Of a stretch of DNA of 49,543 bases, positions 32,453 through 40,046 are shown one piece after another (the stretch's first letter is position 1; each line of letters starts with the position of its first letter). The stretch comes from Candidatus Homeothermus arabinoxylanisolvens (GTDB lineage: Bacteria; Bacteroidota; Bacteroidia; Bacteroidales; Muribaculaceae), in NCBI GenBank assembly GCA_001689405.1, contig LUJO01000025.1, positions 1 through 49,543 on the forward strand, read 5' to 3'. The notes under the pieces are model-generated. The model was not told the DNA's origin. It ran no database searches and saw nothing but the letters and a program-made list of their open reading frames with translations. Both the position numbers and the translations under genes were made by a program.

Positions 32453-34072
32453 TTAGGCGTTGTTGTACAGGCGTTCTTTAGCGGCAGCCACACGCTCATC
32501 GGTTATGTAATCGTCATAGTCCATCATCTTGTCGATGATGCCGTTGGGTGTCAGCTCTATAATGCGGTTAGCCACGGTCTGTATGAACTCATGGTCATGA
32601 GAAGCGAATATGACATTTCCCTTGAAGCCCTGAAGGGTATTGTTGAACGCCTGTATAGACTCAAGGTCAAGATGGTTGGTAGGCGAATCAAGTATGAGCG
32701 TATTGGCGTCTTTCATCATCATACGCGCTATCATGCAACGCATCTTCTCGCCTCCCGACAGCACCGAAGCTTTCTTAAGCACCTCTTCGCCCGAGAAAAG
32801 CATCTTGCCGAGGAAGCCCTTAAGATATATCTCGCTCGAATCATCGCTCCATTGACACAGCCAGTCAACAAGATTCATGTCGGTATTGAAAAACGACGAG
32901 TTGTCGAGCGGCAGATACGCGGTGGTTATGGTCTGTCCCCAGTCATAGCTTCCGGCATCGGGCTTGCGGTTGCCTGTTATAATCTCGAACAGTGCGGTCA
33001 TGGCGCGCGGGTCATGGCTCAGGAATGCCACCTTGTCGCCCTTTTCTATAGCGAAATTCACATCACGGAATAATACATCGCCGTCCACCGACGCGGTAAG
33101 CCCGTGTACTTCGAGTATCTTGTTGCCCGGCTCTCGCGACGGAGTGAAGATTATGCCGGGGTACCTGCGCGATGAAGGCTGAATCTCCTCGACGTTGAGT
33201 TTTTCAAGCATCTTCTTTCGTGAGGTCGTCTGCTTCGATTTCGCCACATTGGCCGAGAACCGCTGTATGAATTCCAACAGTTCCTTACGCTTTTCCTCCG
33301 CTTTCTTGTTTTGCTGCTGCTGCTGACGCAGAGCGAGCTGCGACGACTCGTACCAGAAGCTGTAGTTTCCGGCAAAAAGCGTCATCTTGTTATAGTCAAT
33401 GTCGAGCGTATGAGTACATACGGAGTCGAGGAAGTGACGGTCGTGCGACACGACAAGAACCGTATTCTCGCATTTTGACAGGTAGTCCTCAAGCCAAGCC
33501 ACGGTGTCGAGGTCAAGGTCATTAGTAGGCTCATCGAGCAACAGGTTGTCGGGGTTGCCGAACAACGCCTTGGCAAGAAGCACACGCACTTTCTCATTAC
33601 CGCTAAGGTCCTTCATAAGCATGTAATGCCTGTCTTCCTTTATGCCGAGGCCGCTCAGCAAAGCGGCGGCATCACTCTCCGCGTTCCAGCCTTCGAGCTC
33701 GGCAAATTTCTCCTCCAGCTCGGCAGCCCTCACACCGTCTTCATCAGAAAAATCGGCTTTGTTATAGATAGCGTCTTTCTCCTGCATTATATCCCATAAT
33801 ACGGTGTGTCCCTGCAGAACGGTATTCAGTACAGTACATTCATCAAACTTAAAGTGATCCTGTTCAAGCACCGACATTCTCTCGCCCGGACCTTGCGACA
33901 CAGTTCCGTGGGTAGGCGAAAGCTGATTGCTCAGTATACGCATAAGCGTGGACTTGCCGGCGCCATTGGCACCGATTATACCATAACAGTTGCCGGGAGT
34001 GAACTTTAAATTGACATCCTGAAACAAAACCCTTTTACCGAATTGCTGGGTTAAATTGTTGACCGCTATCAT
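32453..34072 (-). CDS. ABC-F family ATPase, YbiT-like
   Basis: The 539-residue cytoplasmic protein has two ABC domains in one chain and no membrane segment. The first has Walker A GANGAGKS at 34-41, signature LSGNEKVR and LLLDEPTNDLD. The second has signature LSGGEKMR and LILDSPTNHLD; its Walker A position reads LSHDPRAM, with no GxxGxGK motif. The linker (about 240-315) is long and basic, with a Gln-rich run. ABC-F proteins act on the ribosome in translation control or antibiotic protection; the length and domain order are closest to the YbiT group. The degenerate second nucleotide site is of note. Confidence 0.9.
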   Translation of the reverse strand: MIAVNNLTQQFGKRVLFQDVNLKFTPGNCYGIIGANGAGKSTLMRILSNQLSPTHGTVSQGPGERMSVLEQDHFKFDECTVLNTVLQGHTVLWDIMQEKDAIYNKADFSDEDGVRAAELEEKFAELEGWNAESDAAALLSGLGIKEDRHYMLMKDLSGNEKVRVLLAKALFGNPDNLLLDEPTNDLDLDTVAWLEDYLSKCENTVLVVSHDRHFLDSVCTHTLDIDYNKMTLFAGNYSFWYESSQLALRQQQQQNKKAEEKRKELLEFIQRFSANVAKSKQTTSRKKMLEKLNVEEIQPSSRRYPGIIFTPSREPGNKILEVHGLTASVDGDVLFRDVNFAIEKGDKVAFLSHDPRAMTALFEIITGNRKPDAGSYDWGQTITTAYLPLDNSSFFNTDMNLVDWLCQWSDDSSEIYLKGFLGKMLFSGEEVLKKASVLSGGEKMRCMIARMMMKDANTLILDSPTNHLDLESIQAFNNTLQGFKGNVIFASHDHEFIQTVANRIIELTPNGIIDKMMDYDDYITDERVAAAKERLYNNA

Positions 34073-34114
34073 CTTATTATCTTAAAATATACCTGTTATC
34101 AAATTTTACGGCTG

Positions 34115-34122
34115 CAAAGTTA
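34115..34122 (-). promoter_or_regulatory. -7 element for the ABC-F gene
   Basis: On the minus strand this reads TAACTTTG, a consensus -7 box 43 bp before the ABC-F start. No clear -33 element. Confidence 0.5.
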
Positions 34123-34144
34123 CGAAATATTTGCCGAAGTGTTG

Positions 34145-34152
34145 TAATTTTG
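34145..34152 (+). promoter_or_regulatory. -7 element for the DUF4293 gene
   Basis: TAATTTTG matches TAnnTTTG 36 bp before the ATG at 34188. The nearest TTTG upstream (34130-34133) is too close, so the -33 element is unclear. It also argues against a start at 34131, which would lie upstream of this box. Confidence 0.5.
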
Positions 34153-34187
34153 CCGTACAATCATTTAATTCTAAATCTATTATAACT

Positions 34188-34604
34188 ATGGTTATTCAAC
34201 GTTGGCAATCAGTATTGCTGTTTCTGGCCGGACTAAGCATGTGTCTTTTTGCATTTCTGCCCCTCTGTGATATTGTAAGCAAAGATATGCTCACTATCGT
34301 GAAGCCGATAAATGTACTTCCGGTGTTTATCGTGTCGCTGCTCACGGGGCTGCTGCTGTTTATAGCTGTATTTCTGTTTCGCGTCACCCGTCTGCAGAAA
34401 CAGATATCGCTCGCAGGTATAATACTGGACATATGTGTATGTGCCGCCACTATATTATATATATATAATATTGACGCGCAACCGGGCGTCGTATTGAACT
34501 GGTCGCTCTGCCTGCCCCCCATAGCATTGGTGCTTACCATATGGGCTATAGCGCGTATACGTCATGACGAAAATATACTTAAAAGCTATGACCGCATACG
34601 GTAA
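34188..34604 (+). CDS. DUF4293-type small membrane protein
   Basis: From ATG 34188 (MVIQRWQSVLLFLAG) the product has 138 residues and four hydrophobic segments at about 8-28, 42-62, 70-95 and 105-122, with a charged C-terminus (RIRHDENILKSYDRIR). The start IQRWQS followed by a membrane helix is typical of DUF4293, a Bacteroidetes family of unknown function. An upstream TTG start at 34131 is unlikely because a promoter box lies between the two. Confidence 0.8.
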   Translation: MVIQRWQSVLLFLAGLSMCLFAFLPLCDIVSKDMLTIVKPINVLPVFIVSLLTGLLLFIAVFLFRVTRLQKQISLAGIILDICVCAATILYIYNIDAQPGVVLNWSLCLPPIALVLTIWAIARIRHDENILKSYDRIR

Positions 34605-34686
34605 CGGATGATGTCTAAATGAATATATAAAATTGTTAAATGACAGTTAATCACAGGCATTCTTTTAAACGCCCGTTTGTTATTCA

Positions 34687-34728
34687 TGTCAAATGGACAA
34701 ACAAAAACGATAACTTAACCATTTGACA
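34687..34728 (+). promoter_or_regulatory. 10-bp inverted repeat in the leader of the Spy-like gene
   Basis: TGTCAAATGG (34687-34696) is repeated inverted and exactly as CCATTTGACA (34719-34728), separated by 22 bp and ending 5 bp before the ATG. It could be an operator for a dimeric regulator or an mRNA hairpin hiding the start. No standard TAnnTTTG box is visible in this leader. Confidence 0.6.
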
Positions 34729-34733
34729 AAATT

Positions 34734-35249
34734 ATGAAGAAGTTTTTTTTAGCCACGGTCGTTATGGCCGCATCGATGTTTTCGTTCAATGCTTTTGCGC
34801 AGAAACCCAAGAATTGCCCTTCAGCATGCCCTGACAGCGCCGCATGCCCGGCATTGAAGTGCGACCGTCCCGATCCGTTTATCGGCATAACCCTGACTCC
34901 CGAACAGCAGACCAAAATTCAGACATTGAAAGCAGAGACAAAGGCAAAACGTCAGGCTATGGCCAAAGAATGTAAAGCCAAAGTAAAAAATGACCGCGCT
35001 CAACGTGCCGAGGCCATGAAAGCCTCCAAGAAAGAGTATCTTGAAAGCGTCAAGGAGATACTCGGTCCTGACCAGTATGTAGTCTTTCTTGAAAACATAG
35101 TCCTGAACCAGCCAAGCCCCAAAGCAGGCATGCATCATGACAAATGCGGCGTAGCCGGCAAGAACAAGGATATGAAACGTCCCGGCCACAAGCACCACGG
35201 CGAGCGCAAAGTTCCGGCTGCAAAAATGCAGAATAGCGCCGGCAACTGA
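34734..35249 (+). CDS. Spy/CpxP-like periplasmic protein, Cys/His-rich
   Basis: The 171-residue protein has a signal peptide (MKKFFLATVVMAASMFSFNAFAQ). The mature part starts with a Cys-rich segment (Cys28, 32, 38, 43), then the LTPEQQ motif at about 54-59 and a long basic helix, as in the LTXXQ chaperones Spy and CpxP. The C-terminal 45 residues hold MHHDKC and GHKHHGERK, a likely metal-binding tail. The probable role is a periplasmic stress chaperone or metal buffer; this is inference. It is a single-gene unit with an inverted repeat in front and a strong hairpin behind. Confidence 0.8.
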   Translation: MKKFFLATVVMAASMFSFNAFAQKPKNCPSACPDSAACPALKCDRPDPFIGITLTPEQQTKIQTLKAETKAKRQAMAKECKAKVKNDRAQRAEAMKASKKEYLESVKEILGPDQYVVFLENIVLNQPSPKAGMHHDKCGVAGKNKDMKRPGHKHHGERKVPAAKMQNSAGN

Positions 35250-35272
35250 TACGATTAATCTACACATATAAT

Positions 35273-35317
35273 AAATGCCCGACATTTCTGTCAATTTGTC
35301 AGAAGTGCCGGGCATTT
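35273..35317 (+). terminator. long terminator hairpin
   Basis: AAATGCCCGACATTTCTG (35273-35290) pairs with CAGAAGTGCCGGGCATTT (35300-35317), 18 positions with one mismatch and one G-U pair, 9-nt loop. The T tract is short, but the position 24 bp after the Spy-like stop fits a terminator. Confidence 0.7.
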
Positions 35318-35430
35318 CGCATGTGTATTCCGAGGCGGAAATTGCAAATTGCAAGCTATTGTTATATTGAATGATACCTTAAACATGCTTTTAAACATCA
35401 TATCACAGCTAAAAAATCGTGATTTTTACA

Positions 35431-35461
35431 TCTGCTATTTAAAATTAAATGTTTACATTTG
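35431..35461 (+). promoter_or_regulatory. gdhA promoter
   Basis: TACATTTG at 35454-35461 matches the -7 consensus; TCTG at 35431-35434, 19 bp upstream, approximates TTTG. The leader to the ATG is about 30 nt. Confidence 0.6.
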
Positions 35462-35494
35462 TGCATATCATTCAATATTTAATCTCTATTAGAT

Positions 35495-36832
35495 ATGGAT
35501 ATCAATAGTATCATGAATGCCCTTGAGGTAAAACACCCCGGAGAGAAAGAATATCTTCAGGCTGTAAGAGAGGTGCTCTTGTCGGTAGGCGACGTTTACA
35601 ACAAACACCCCGAGTTTGAAAAAGCCCGCATAATCGAGCGTATGGTCGAACCCGACCGCATTGTTACTTTCCGTGTCACATGGATTGATGACAAAGGCGA
35701 AGTGCAGACCAACATCGGTTATAGAGTACAGTTCAACAATGCCATCGGCCCGTACAAAGGCGGCATACGTTTCCATGCATCAGTCAACTTATCGATACTC
35801 AAGTTCCTCGGCTTCGAGCAGACATTTAAAAATGCACTGACTACCCTGCCCATGGGTGGAGCAAAAGGCGGTTCCGACTTCTCGCCCCGTGGAAAGAGCG
35901 ACCGCGAGATAATGCGCTTCTGCCAAGCCTTCATTCTCGGTCTTTGGAAGAATCTCGGTCCTGACCGTGATGTGCCCGCCGGCGATATAGGTGTAGGAGG
36001 CCGCGAGGTAGGATACATGTACGGCATGTACAAAAAACTCGTAGACGAACATACCGGTACTTTCACAGGAAAAGGACTTGAATTCGGCGGTTCGCGTATA
36101 CGCCCCGAAGCTACCGGTTATGGAGCCATCTATTTTGTAAACGACATGCTCGGCCGCCGAGGCGACTCGATAAAAGGCAAGACCGTAGCCATATCGGGAT
36201 TCGGAAACGTGGCATGGGGCGCTGCCCTTAAAGCTACGGAGCTCGGCGCAAAAGTAGTCACCATATCGGGTCCCGACGGATATGTATATGACCCCGACGG
36301 CATTTCGGGCGACAAGATCGACTATATGCTTGAACTCCGTGCGTCAGGCAACGACATAGTGGAGCCGTATGTAGAGAAGTATCCTAACGCTACTTTCTTC
36401 CCGGGACGCAAACCGTGGGAGCAGAAAGTGGACATCGCCCTGCCCTGCGCTACACAGAACGAGCTTGACGGCGACGACGCCAAGCATCTTGTAGACAATC
36501 ATGTGCAGCTCGTGGCCGAAGTATCAAACATGGGATGTACACCCGAAGCCATCGACCACTTCATCGAGACCCGCACGGTGTATGCCCCCGGAAAGGCAGT
36601 CAATGCTGGCGGTGTGGCCACTTCCGGTCTTGAAATGAGCCAGAATGCCATGCACCTGACTTGGAGTGCCGAAGAAGTTGACGCCAAACTACACGGTATC
36701 ATGGATGACATACATACACAGTGTGTAAAGTACGGCACCGAACCCGACGGTTACATCAATTACATGAAGGGAGCAAATATAGCCGGCTTCATGAAAGTGG
36801 CCAACGCCATGATGGAACAGGGTATCGTATAA
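35495..36832 (+). CDS. gdhA: glutamate dehydrogenase
   Basis: GdhA interconverts 2-oxoglutarate plus ammonium and glutamate, the main ammonium-assimilating step in Bacteroidales. The 445-residue enzyme is the hexameric small type. Motifs are GYRVQFNNAIGPYKGGIRFH with substrate Lys88, the catalytic Lys124 in PMGGAKGGSDF, DVPAGDIGVGGREVGYM and the dinucleotide fold ISGFGNVAWGA. The length and motifs are those of the NADP-type group, but cofactor choice is not proven by reading. It stands alone between a promoter and a terminator. Confidence 0.96.
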   Translation: MDINSIMNALEVKHPGEKEYLQAVREVLLSVGDVYNKHPEFEKARIIERMVEPDRIVTFRVTWIDDKGEVQTNIGYRVQFNNAIGPYKGGIRFHASVNLSILKFLGFEQTFKNALTTLPMGGAKGGSDFSPRGKSDREIMRFCQAFILGLWKNLGPDRDVPAGDIGVGGREVGYMYGMYKKLVDEHTGTFTGKGLEFGGSRIRPEATGYGAIYFVNDMLGRRGDSIKGKTVAISGFGNVAWGAALKATELGAKVVTISGPDGYVYDPDGISGDKIDYMLELRASGNDIVEPYVEKYPNATFFPGRKPWEQKVDIALPCATQNELDGDDAKHLVDNHVQLVAEVSNMGCTPEAIDHFIETRTVYAPGKAVNAGGVATSGLEMSQNAMHLTWSAEEVDAKLHGIMDDIHTQCVKYGTEPDGYINYMKGANIAGFMKVANAMMEQGIV

Positions 36833-36853
36833 ACCGACATCAATATGCAATAC

Positions 36854-36885
36854 AAAAGGTCGTTCCCGACGGAGCGACCTTTTTA
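36854..36885 (+). terminator. gdhA terminator
   Basis: AAAAGGTCGTTCC (36854-36866) pairs with GGAGCGACCTTTT (36871-36883), 13 bp with one G-U and a 4-nt loop, followed by T-rich sequence. The A and T flanks would also let it work for the convergent protease transcript. Confidence 0.85.
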
Positions 36886-36917
36886 TATGCCGTAAGCTGG
36901 ATTATGATGGCCCGCGC

Positions 36918-38012
36918 TTACAGATTAAGTTTAGAATAATTGCTGTGACGGCATCCGTAGTCATTTATAAGAGTGGACGATACGGTCTTGACCTCATTGC
37001 AGAAACGCACTATGTTGCCGCACAATTCTTCAAACGTATCATCTTTTATATTGCGTGCGGGCACACGATAACAGAAATACAATATCTGGTCGTCGTTGTC
37101 TACACCGACCTTGAACGGTCCGAAATCGGTCGACAAGACGTATCGCAACACGGCTTCGACATTATTCTTGGGCAGCATGGCCACCGGGCTTGCAAGAGCA
37201 AGATACGGGTCATCGAGCGTAAATATACGCACTTCGGTATCCTCCATGTGAAAACGCCACTCATCTTCTCCCTCACGGGTGATGACAGGATTGATGCCGA
37301 GACGCCTCAAAGCTGTTTCGCAAAGTTCCGCGAGCGGGCCGAGCGGTATTTCGTCAAATATTCCGTCGGGCAGTTTGCTGCCGCAATTGGGACAATACTT
37401 TGTATTCTCTTTTTCAGAAATAAGGGAGTCGCAGCCCCGGCACATGACCTTGAATGTCTCACGGTCAATCTCGTCGCCGATGTTAACCAACATCTCGCGA
37501 AGGCGATTTACGGGGATAGCGAAGCCCATATTATCGGCATCGGTAAACTTACTTACCGTTATTCCCACCACTTCACCCTCTCCATTAAACACCGGGCCGC
37601 CCGAATTACCGGGATTAACAGCGGCATCGGTCTGAACGAAATACTGTCCGTCCATCAGTTGCTTGGGCGAAGACACCGTGCCCTCGGTAAGAGTAAACGG
37701 CATACCATAGGGATAACCGGCCACGTGCACTTTGTCGGATATCTGCAGAGAATCATCGGCCGCAAGACTCAATGAAGGCAGATGTGTGAAGTCGTCATCG
37801 GCAGCCAACAAAGCTATATCGACGTCAGGGTTGACGAGAACAACGCGGGCATAGTGCTGCGTGCGGTTATTGTCAAGCAACGCTACTTCATGATGACCGT
37901 CCACCACATGGTTGTTGGTGACAAAAAGGTTTATATCACGAAGATAAAAGCAGGACCCGGAACCGCCGGAATGATTTACCTTATATACAGTGTCAAATAT
38001 ATTTTTGTCCAT
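36918..38012 (-). CDS. cytoplasmic HtrA/trypsin-like protease with zinc ribbon and YbjN-like domain
   Basis: The 364-residue protein has no signal peptide or membrane segment. Residues 1-180 form a trypsin-like fold: GSGSCFYL, catalytic His35 in TNNHVV, Asp65 in DVDIALL and Ser137 in NPGNSGGPVF, all intact. There is no PDZ domain. A zinc ribbon follows (Cys191, Cys194, Cys207, Cys210). Residues of about 224-352 resemble the YbjN / type III chaperone-like fold, with ASPVAMLPKNNVEAVLRYVL and the later LCGNIVRFCNEV. The same domain is present in the protein encoded immediately upstream. The pair may be a protease with a dedicated partner or substrate; target and trigger are unknown. Confidence 0.85.
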   Translation of the reverse strand: MDKNIFDTVYKVNHSGGSGSCFYLRDINLFVTNNHVVDGHHEVALLDNNRTQHYARVVLVNPDVDIALLAADDDFTHLPSLSLAADDSLQISDKVHVAGYPYGMPFTLTEGTVSSPKQLMDGQYFVQTDAAVNPGNSGGPVFNGEGEVVGITVSKFTDADNMGFAIPVNRLREMLVNIGDEIDRETFKVMCRGCDSLISEKENTKYCPNCGSKLPDGIFDEIPLGPLAELCETALRRLGINPVITREGEDEWRFHMEDTEVRIFTLDDPYLALASPVAMLPKNNVEAVLRYVLSTDFGPFKVGVDNDDQILYFCYRVPARNIKDDTFEELCGNIVRFCNEVKTVSSTLINDYGCRHSNYSKLNL

Positions 38013-38019
38013 AATCGTA

Positions 38020-39351
38020 TCAGCTTAAAAGGTGTGTCATAATACATTGCTGCAGGCGGGTGGCATATAGCGCATAAGCGGCAAAGTCATTCTGTTGCAG
38101 AGCTTCGGTCAGTTTTGACTGGAGGTCGCGCAACTCCTCTTTTATATCATCATGCCGCATGTCATATGATGCATCTTCACGCTCTTCATATTGCTCCTCG
38201 CTCTCAGATGATGCCTCTTCATCTTCATCCGACTCCACTCTTATGGCAAGGAACTGGTCAAGACCGGAAATCAGTGGTTTGCCTGCATCTTCAAAAGGCT
38301 TGTCGGCCGATGCCTTCAGCAGATCCACGAAAAATTCATTGAGCGAGTCATCCATATCGCAATAATGATACGCTTCATAAATTTTTCTTATAAGTCCAAC
38401 TGCCGCCTGCGAATAGTCACCGCCCTGATAATGGTCAAGAAGATTTCGATATATCTCTTTGAAATTTTTCTGCATGTTGGCTATTGTCGACCTGCGTTTG
38501 GGTGACTCTATCATATGGGTCTTGTACAGGTCGGCGGCAATATCCTCTTTGCTCTTTGCCAGTATCTTTTCAAGTGCGCCCGACGCTTTCTTTACGAGAA
38601 CCGACTCCGGAGTATGTTCGTCATCATTCAAATCGTTTATGGCATCATTAAGCTCGTCTTTAAGATTTCCCTGCGGATTAGCCACATAATCTATCTGACA
38701 AAATGATGACATAAGAGCGTTCCAAGCTATACCGAAACGTCGCTCTTTCGTAAAATCGGCTACGGCATCAAGAGTCATGCGCCCTATCGATTGTATGGCA
38801 TCATACAACCGGTCTACGGTAGCATCGTCATAGCGCGTCACAATAGGTTCACATAACCTTTCCGCTCCGAAATTAGCGACAAACTCATCATCAAAATCAT
38901 CAGCTACACGACACATATTGTTTATCTGCCAGTCAAATGTCGACGGATGCGCTTCCGATAACGGACACGACCACCTGATGTACAACATCTCATCCTTCAG
39001 ATAAAAACGGGCAAGCATAAGACGTCCGGTATTTAAAGACGCCACCGCACGCAGCATGGCCACCGCATTATCTTTCGGCACGCGCATAAAAGGCACTTCG
39101 GCATTCAGCATACCGTCAGAAGTTATCAAAATGTCGATAATGACAGACCCATGCGGTATATGGTATTCGGTGCCGTCCTCATTGCCGAAACATTTCGATA
39201 TGTCGGGGTTGTTTGAATCAAGAACCATCCGTATGGCCTCGATATATTTTCCTTCATCAAACAAGTCAAATGAGCCGAAGTACATGTCAGGCGAGTCCGT
39301 GGCCTGTGTTGACTTGACCACAGGTTCAAAATATGGTAACGTTTTCTTCAT
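38020..39351 (-). CDS. partner protein of the protease: YbjN-like domain and acidic helical C-terminus
   Basis: The 443-residue protein has no signal peptide. Residues of about 36-167 align by eye with the C-terminal domain of the adjacent protease: FMRVPKDNAVAMLRAVASL against VAMLPKNNVEAVLRYVLST, LKDEMLYIRWSCPL against NDDQILYFCYRVPA, and NNMCRVADDFDDEFVANFG against GNIVRFCNEVKTVSSTLINDYG. A helical middle region follows (about 170-365), then a strongly acidic stretch (about 372-400) and a C-terminal helix. No catalytic motif is seen. It is the first gene of the operon; its stop is 7 bp before the protease start, so the two proteins are made together. No family is recognised for the full length. 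Confidence 0.75.
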   Translation of the reverse strand: MKKTLPYFEPVVKSTQATDSPDMYFGSFDLFDEGKYIEAIRMVLDSNNPDISKCFGNEDGTEYHIPHGSVIIDILITSDGMLNAEVPFMRVPKDNAVAMLRAVASLNTGRLMLARFYLKDEMLYIRWSCPLSEAHPSTFDWQINNMCRVADDFDDEFVANFGAERLCEPIVTRYDDATVDRLYDAIQSIGRMTLDAVADFTKERRFGIAWNALMSSFCQIDYVANPQGNLKDELNDAINDLNDDEHTPESVLVKKASGALEKILAKSKEDIAADLYKTHMIESPKRRSTIANMQKNFKEIYRNLLDHYQGGDYSQAAVGLIRKIYEAYHYCDMDDSLNEFFVDLLKASADKPFEDAGKPLISGLDQFLAIRVESDEDEEASSESEEQYEEREDASYDMRHDDIKEELRDLQSKLTEALQQNDFAAYALYATRLQQCIMTHLLS

Positions 39352-39370
39352 AGCAAATACTCAAGTAATG

Positions 39371-39378
39371 CAAATATA
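39371..39378 (-). promoter_or_regulatory. -7 element for the partner-protease operon
   Basis: On the minus strand this reads TATATTTG, matching TAnnTTTG, 20 bp before the ATG at 39351. No clear -33 element. Confidence 0.5.
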
Positions 39379-39407
39379 CAAATAATAGGAATGTATATAA
39401 AACCTAA

Positions 39408-39445
39408 GCGGATAAAATTGTGACTCAACGCACAATTTCATCCGC
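39408..39445 (-). terminator. inverted repeat, probable terminator after flavodoxin
   Basis: A 15-bp arm (39408-39422) pairs with 39431-39445 with one mismatch and an 8-nt loop. Read on the minus strand it lies 50 bp after the flavodoxin stop and is followed by a weak T-rich run, upstream of the next promoter box. An operator is the alternative. Confidence 0.5.
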
Positions 39446-39495
39446 ACTCAACCGGAATAACAATTCCCTATAACAACAGAACTAAGGGAACGGAT

Positions 39496-39999
39496 TTATT
39501 TTATCTCCGATTTTATCTTGTCAGTCCACGCTTTAAGGCGTGAAGGGGTTAACTCCTCTTTATTCACTTGATCAAGCAACAGGCCTACGTATACGCCGTC
39601 AATGAATGCAGGCGACTCGTCAAACTCATAACCGTCGGCATCAAATGAACCGATAAACTGCGCTCCTGTTTTTTGCAGGCTGGTATATATGACCCCGACC
39701 GCACCACAGAAAGTGTCGCTCATAGACTCGTCTCCGCAACCGAAAATAGCAATCTGGCGTCCCTTTAGGTTCAATGCTTCAAGACCGTCAAGAAAATCAT
39801 ACCAATCATCCTGAAGGTCACCTGCGCCCCATGTCGAAGAGCCCAATATCAATACATCATACGGTTCGACATCGGACGGAGCTGATTTAGCCACATCATG
39901 AACGTCAGCCGACGGTACATCAAGTAACTTTGCTATCTCTTCAGCCACTTCAGCGGTTACGCCGGTGCTTGATCCGTAAAAAATACCTGTTTTTTTCAT
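39496..39999 (-). CDS. fldA: flavodoxin
   Basis: The 167-residue cytoplasmic electron carrier has the FMN phosphate loop in GIFYGSSTGVTAEVAEEIA (from about residue 5), the second FMN loop STWGAGDLQDDWYDFL near residue 55 and the third around GCGDESMSDTFCGAVG. The size is that of a long-chain flavodoxin. It can replace ferredoxin under iron limitation, but no Fur-like operator could be recognised upstream. It is 47 bp downstream of the DUF5686 gene on the same strand. Confidence 0.94.
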   Translation of the reverse strand: MKKTGIFYGSSTGVTAEVAEEIAKLLDVPSADVHDVAKSAPSDVEPYDVLILGSSTWGAGDLQDDWYDFLDGLEALNLKGRQIAIFGCGDESMSDTFCGAVGVIYTSLQKTGAQFIGSFDADGYEFDESPAFIDGVYVGLLLDQVNKEELTPSRLKAWTDKIKSEIK

Positions 40000-40046
40000 T
40001 ATTTTGCCAATGTTTTATAATTAAAACATCGACACAACCCGATTGT

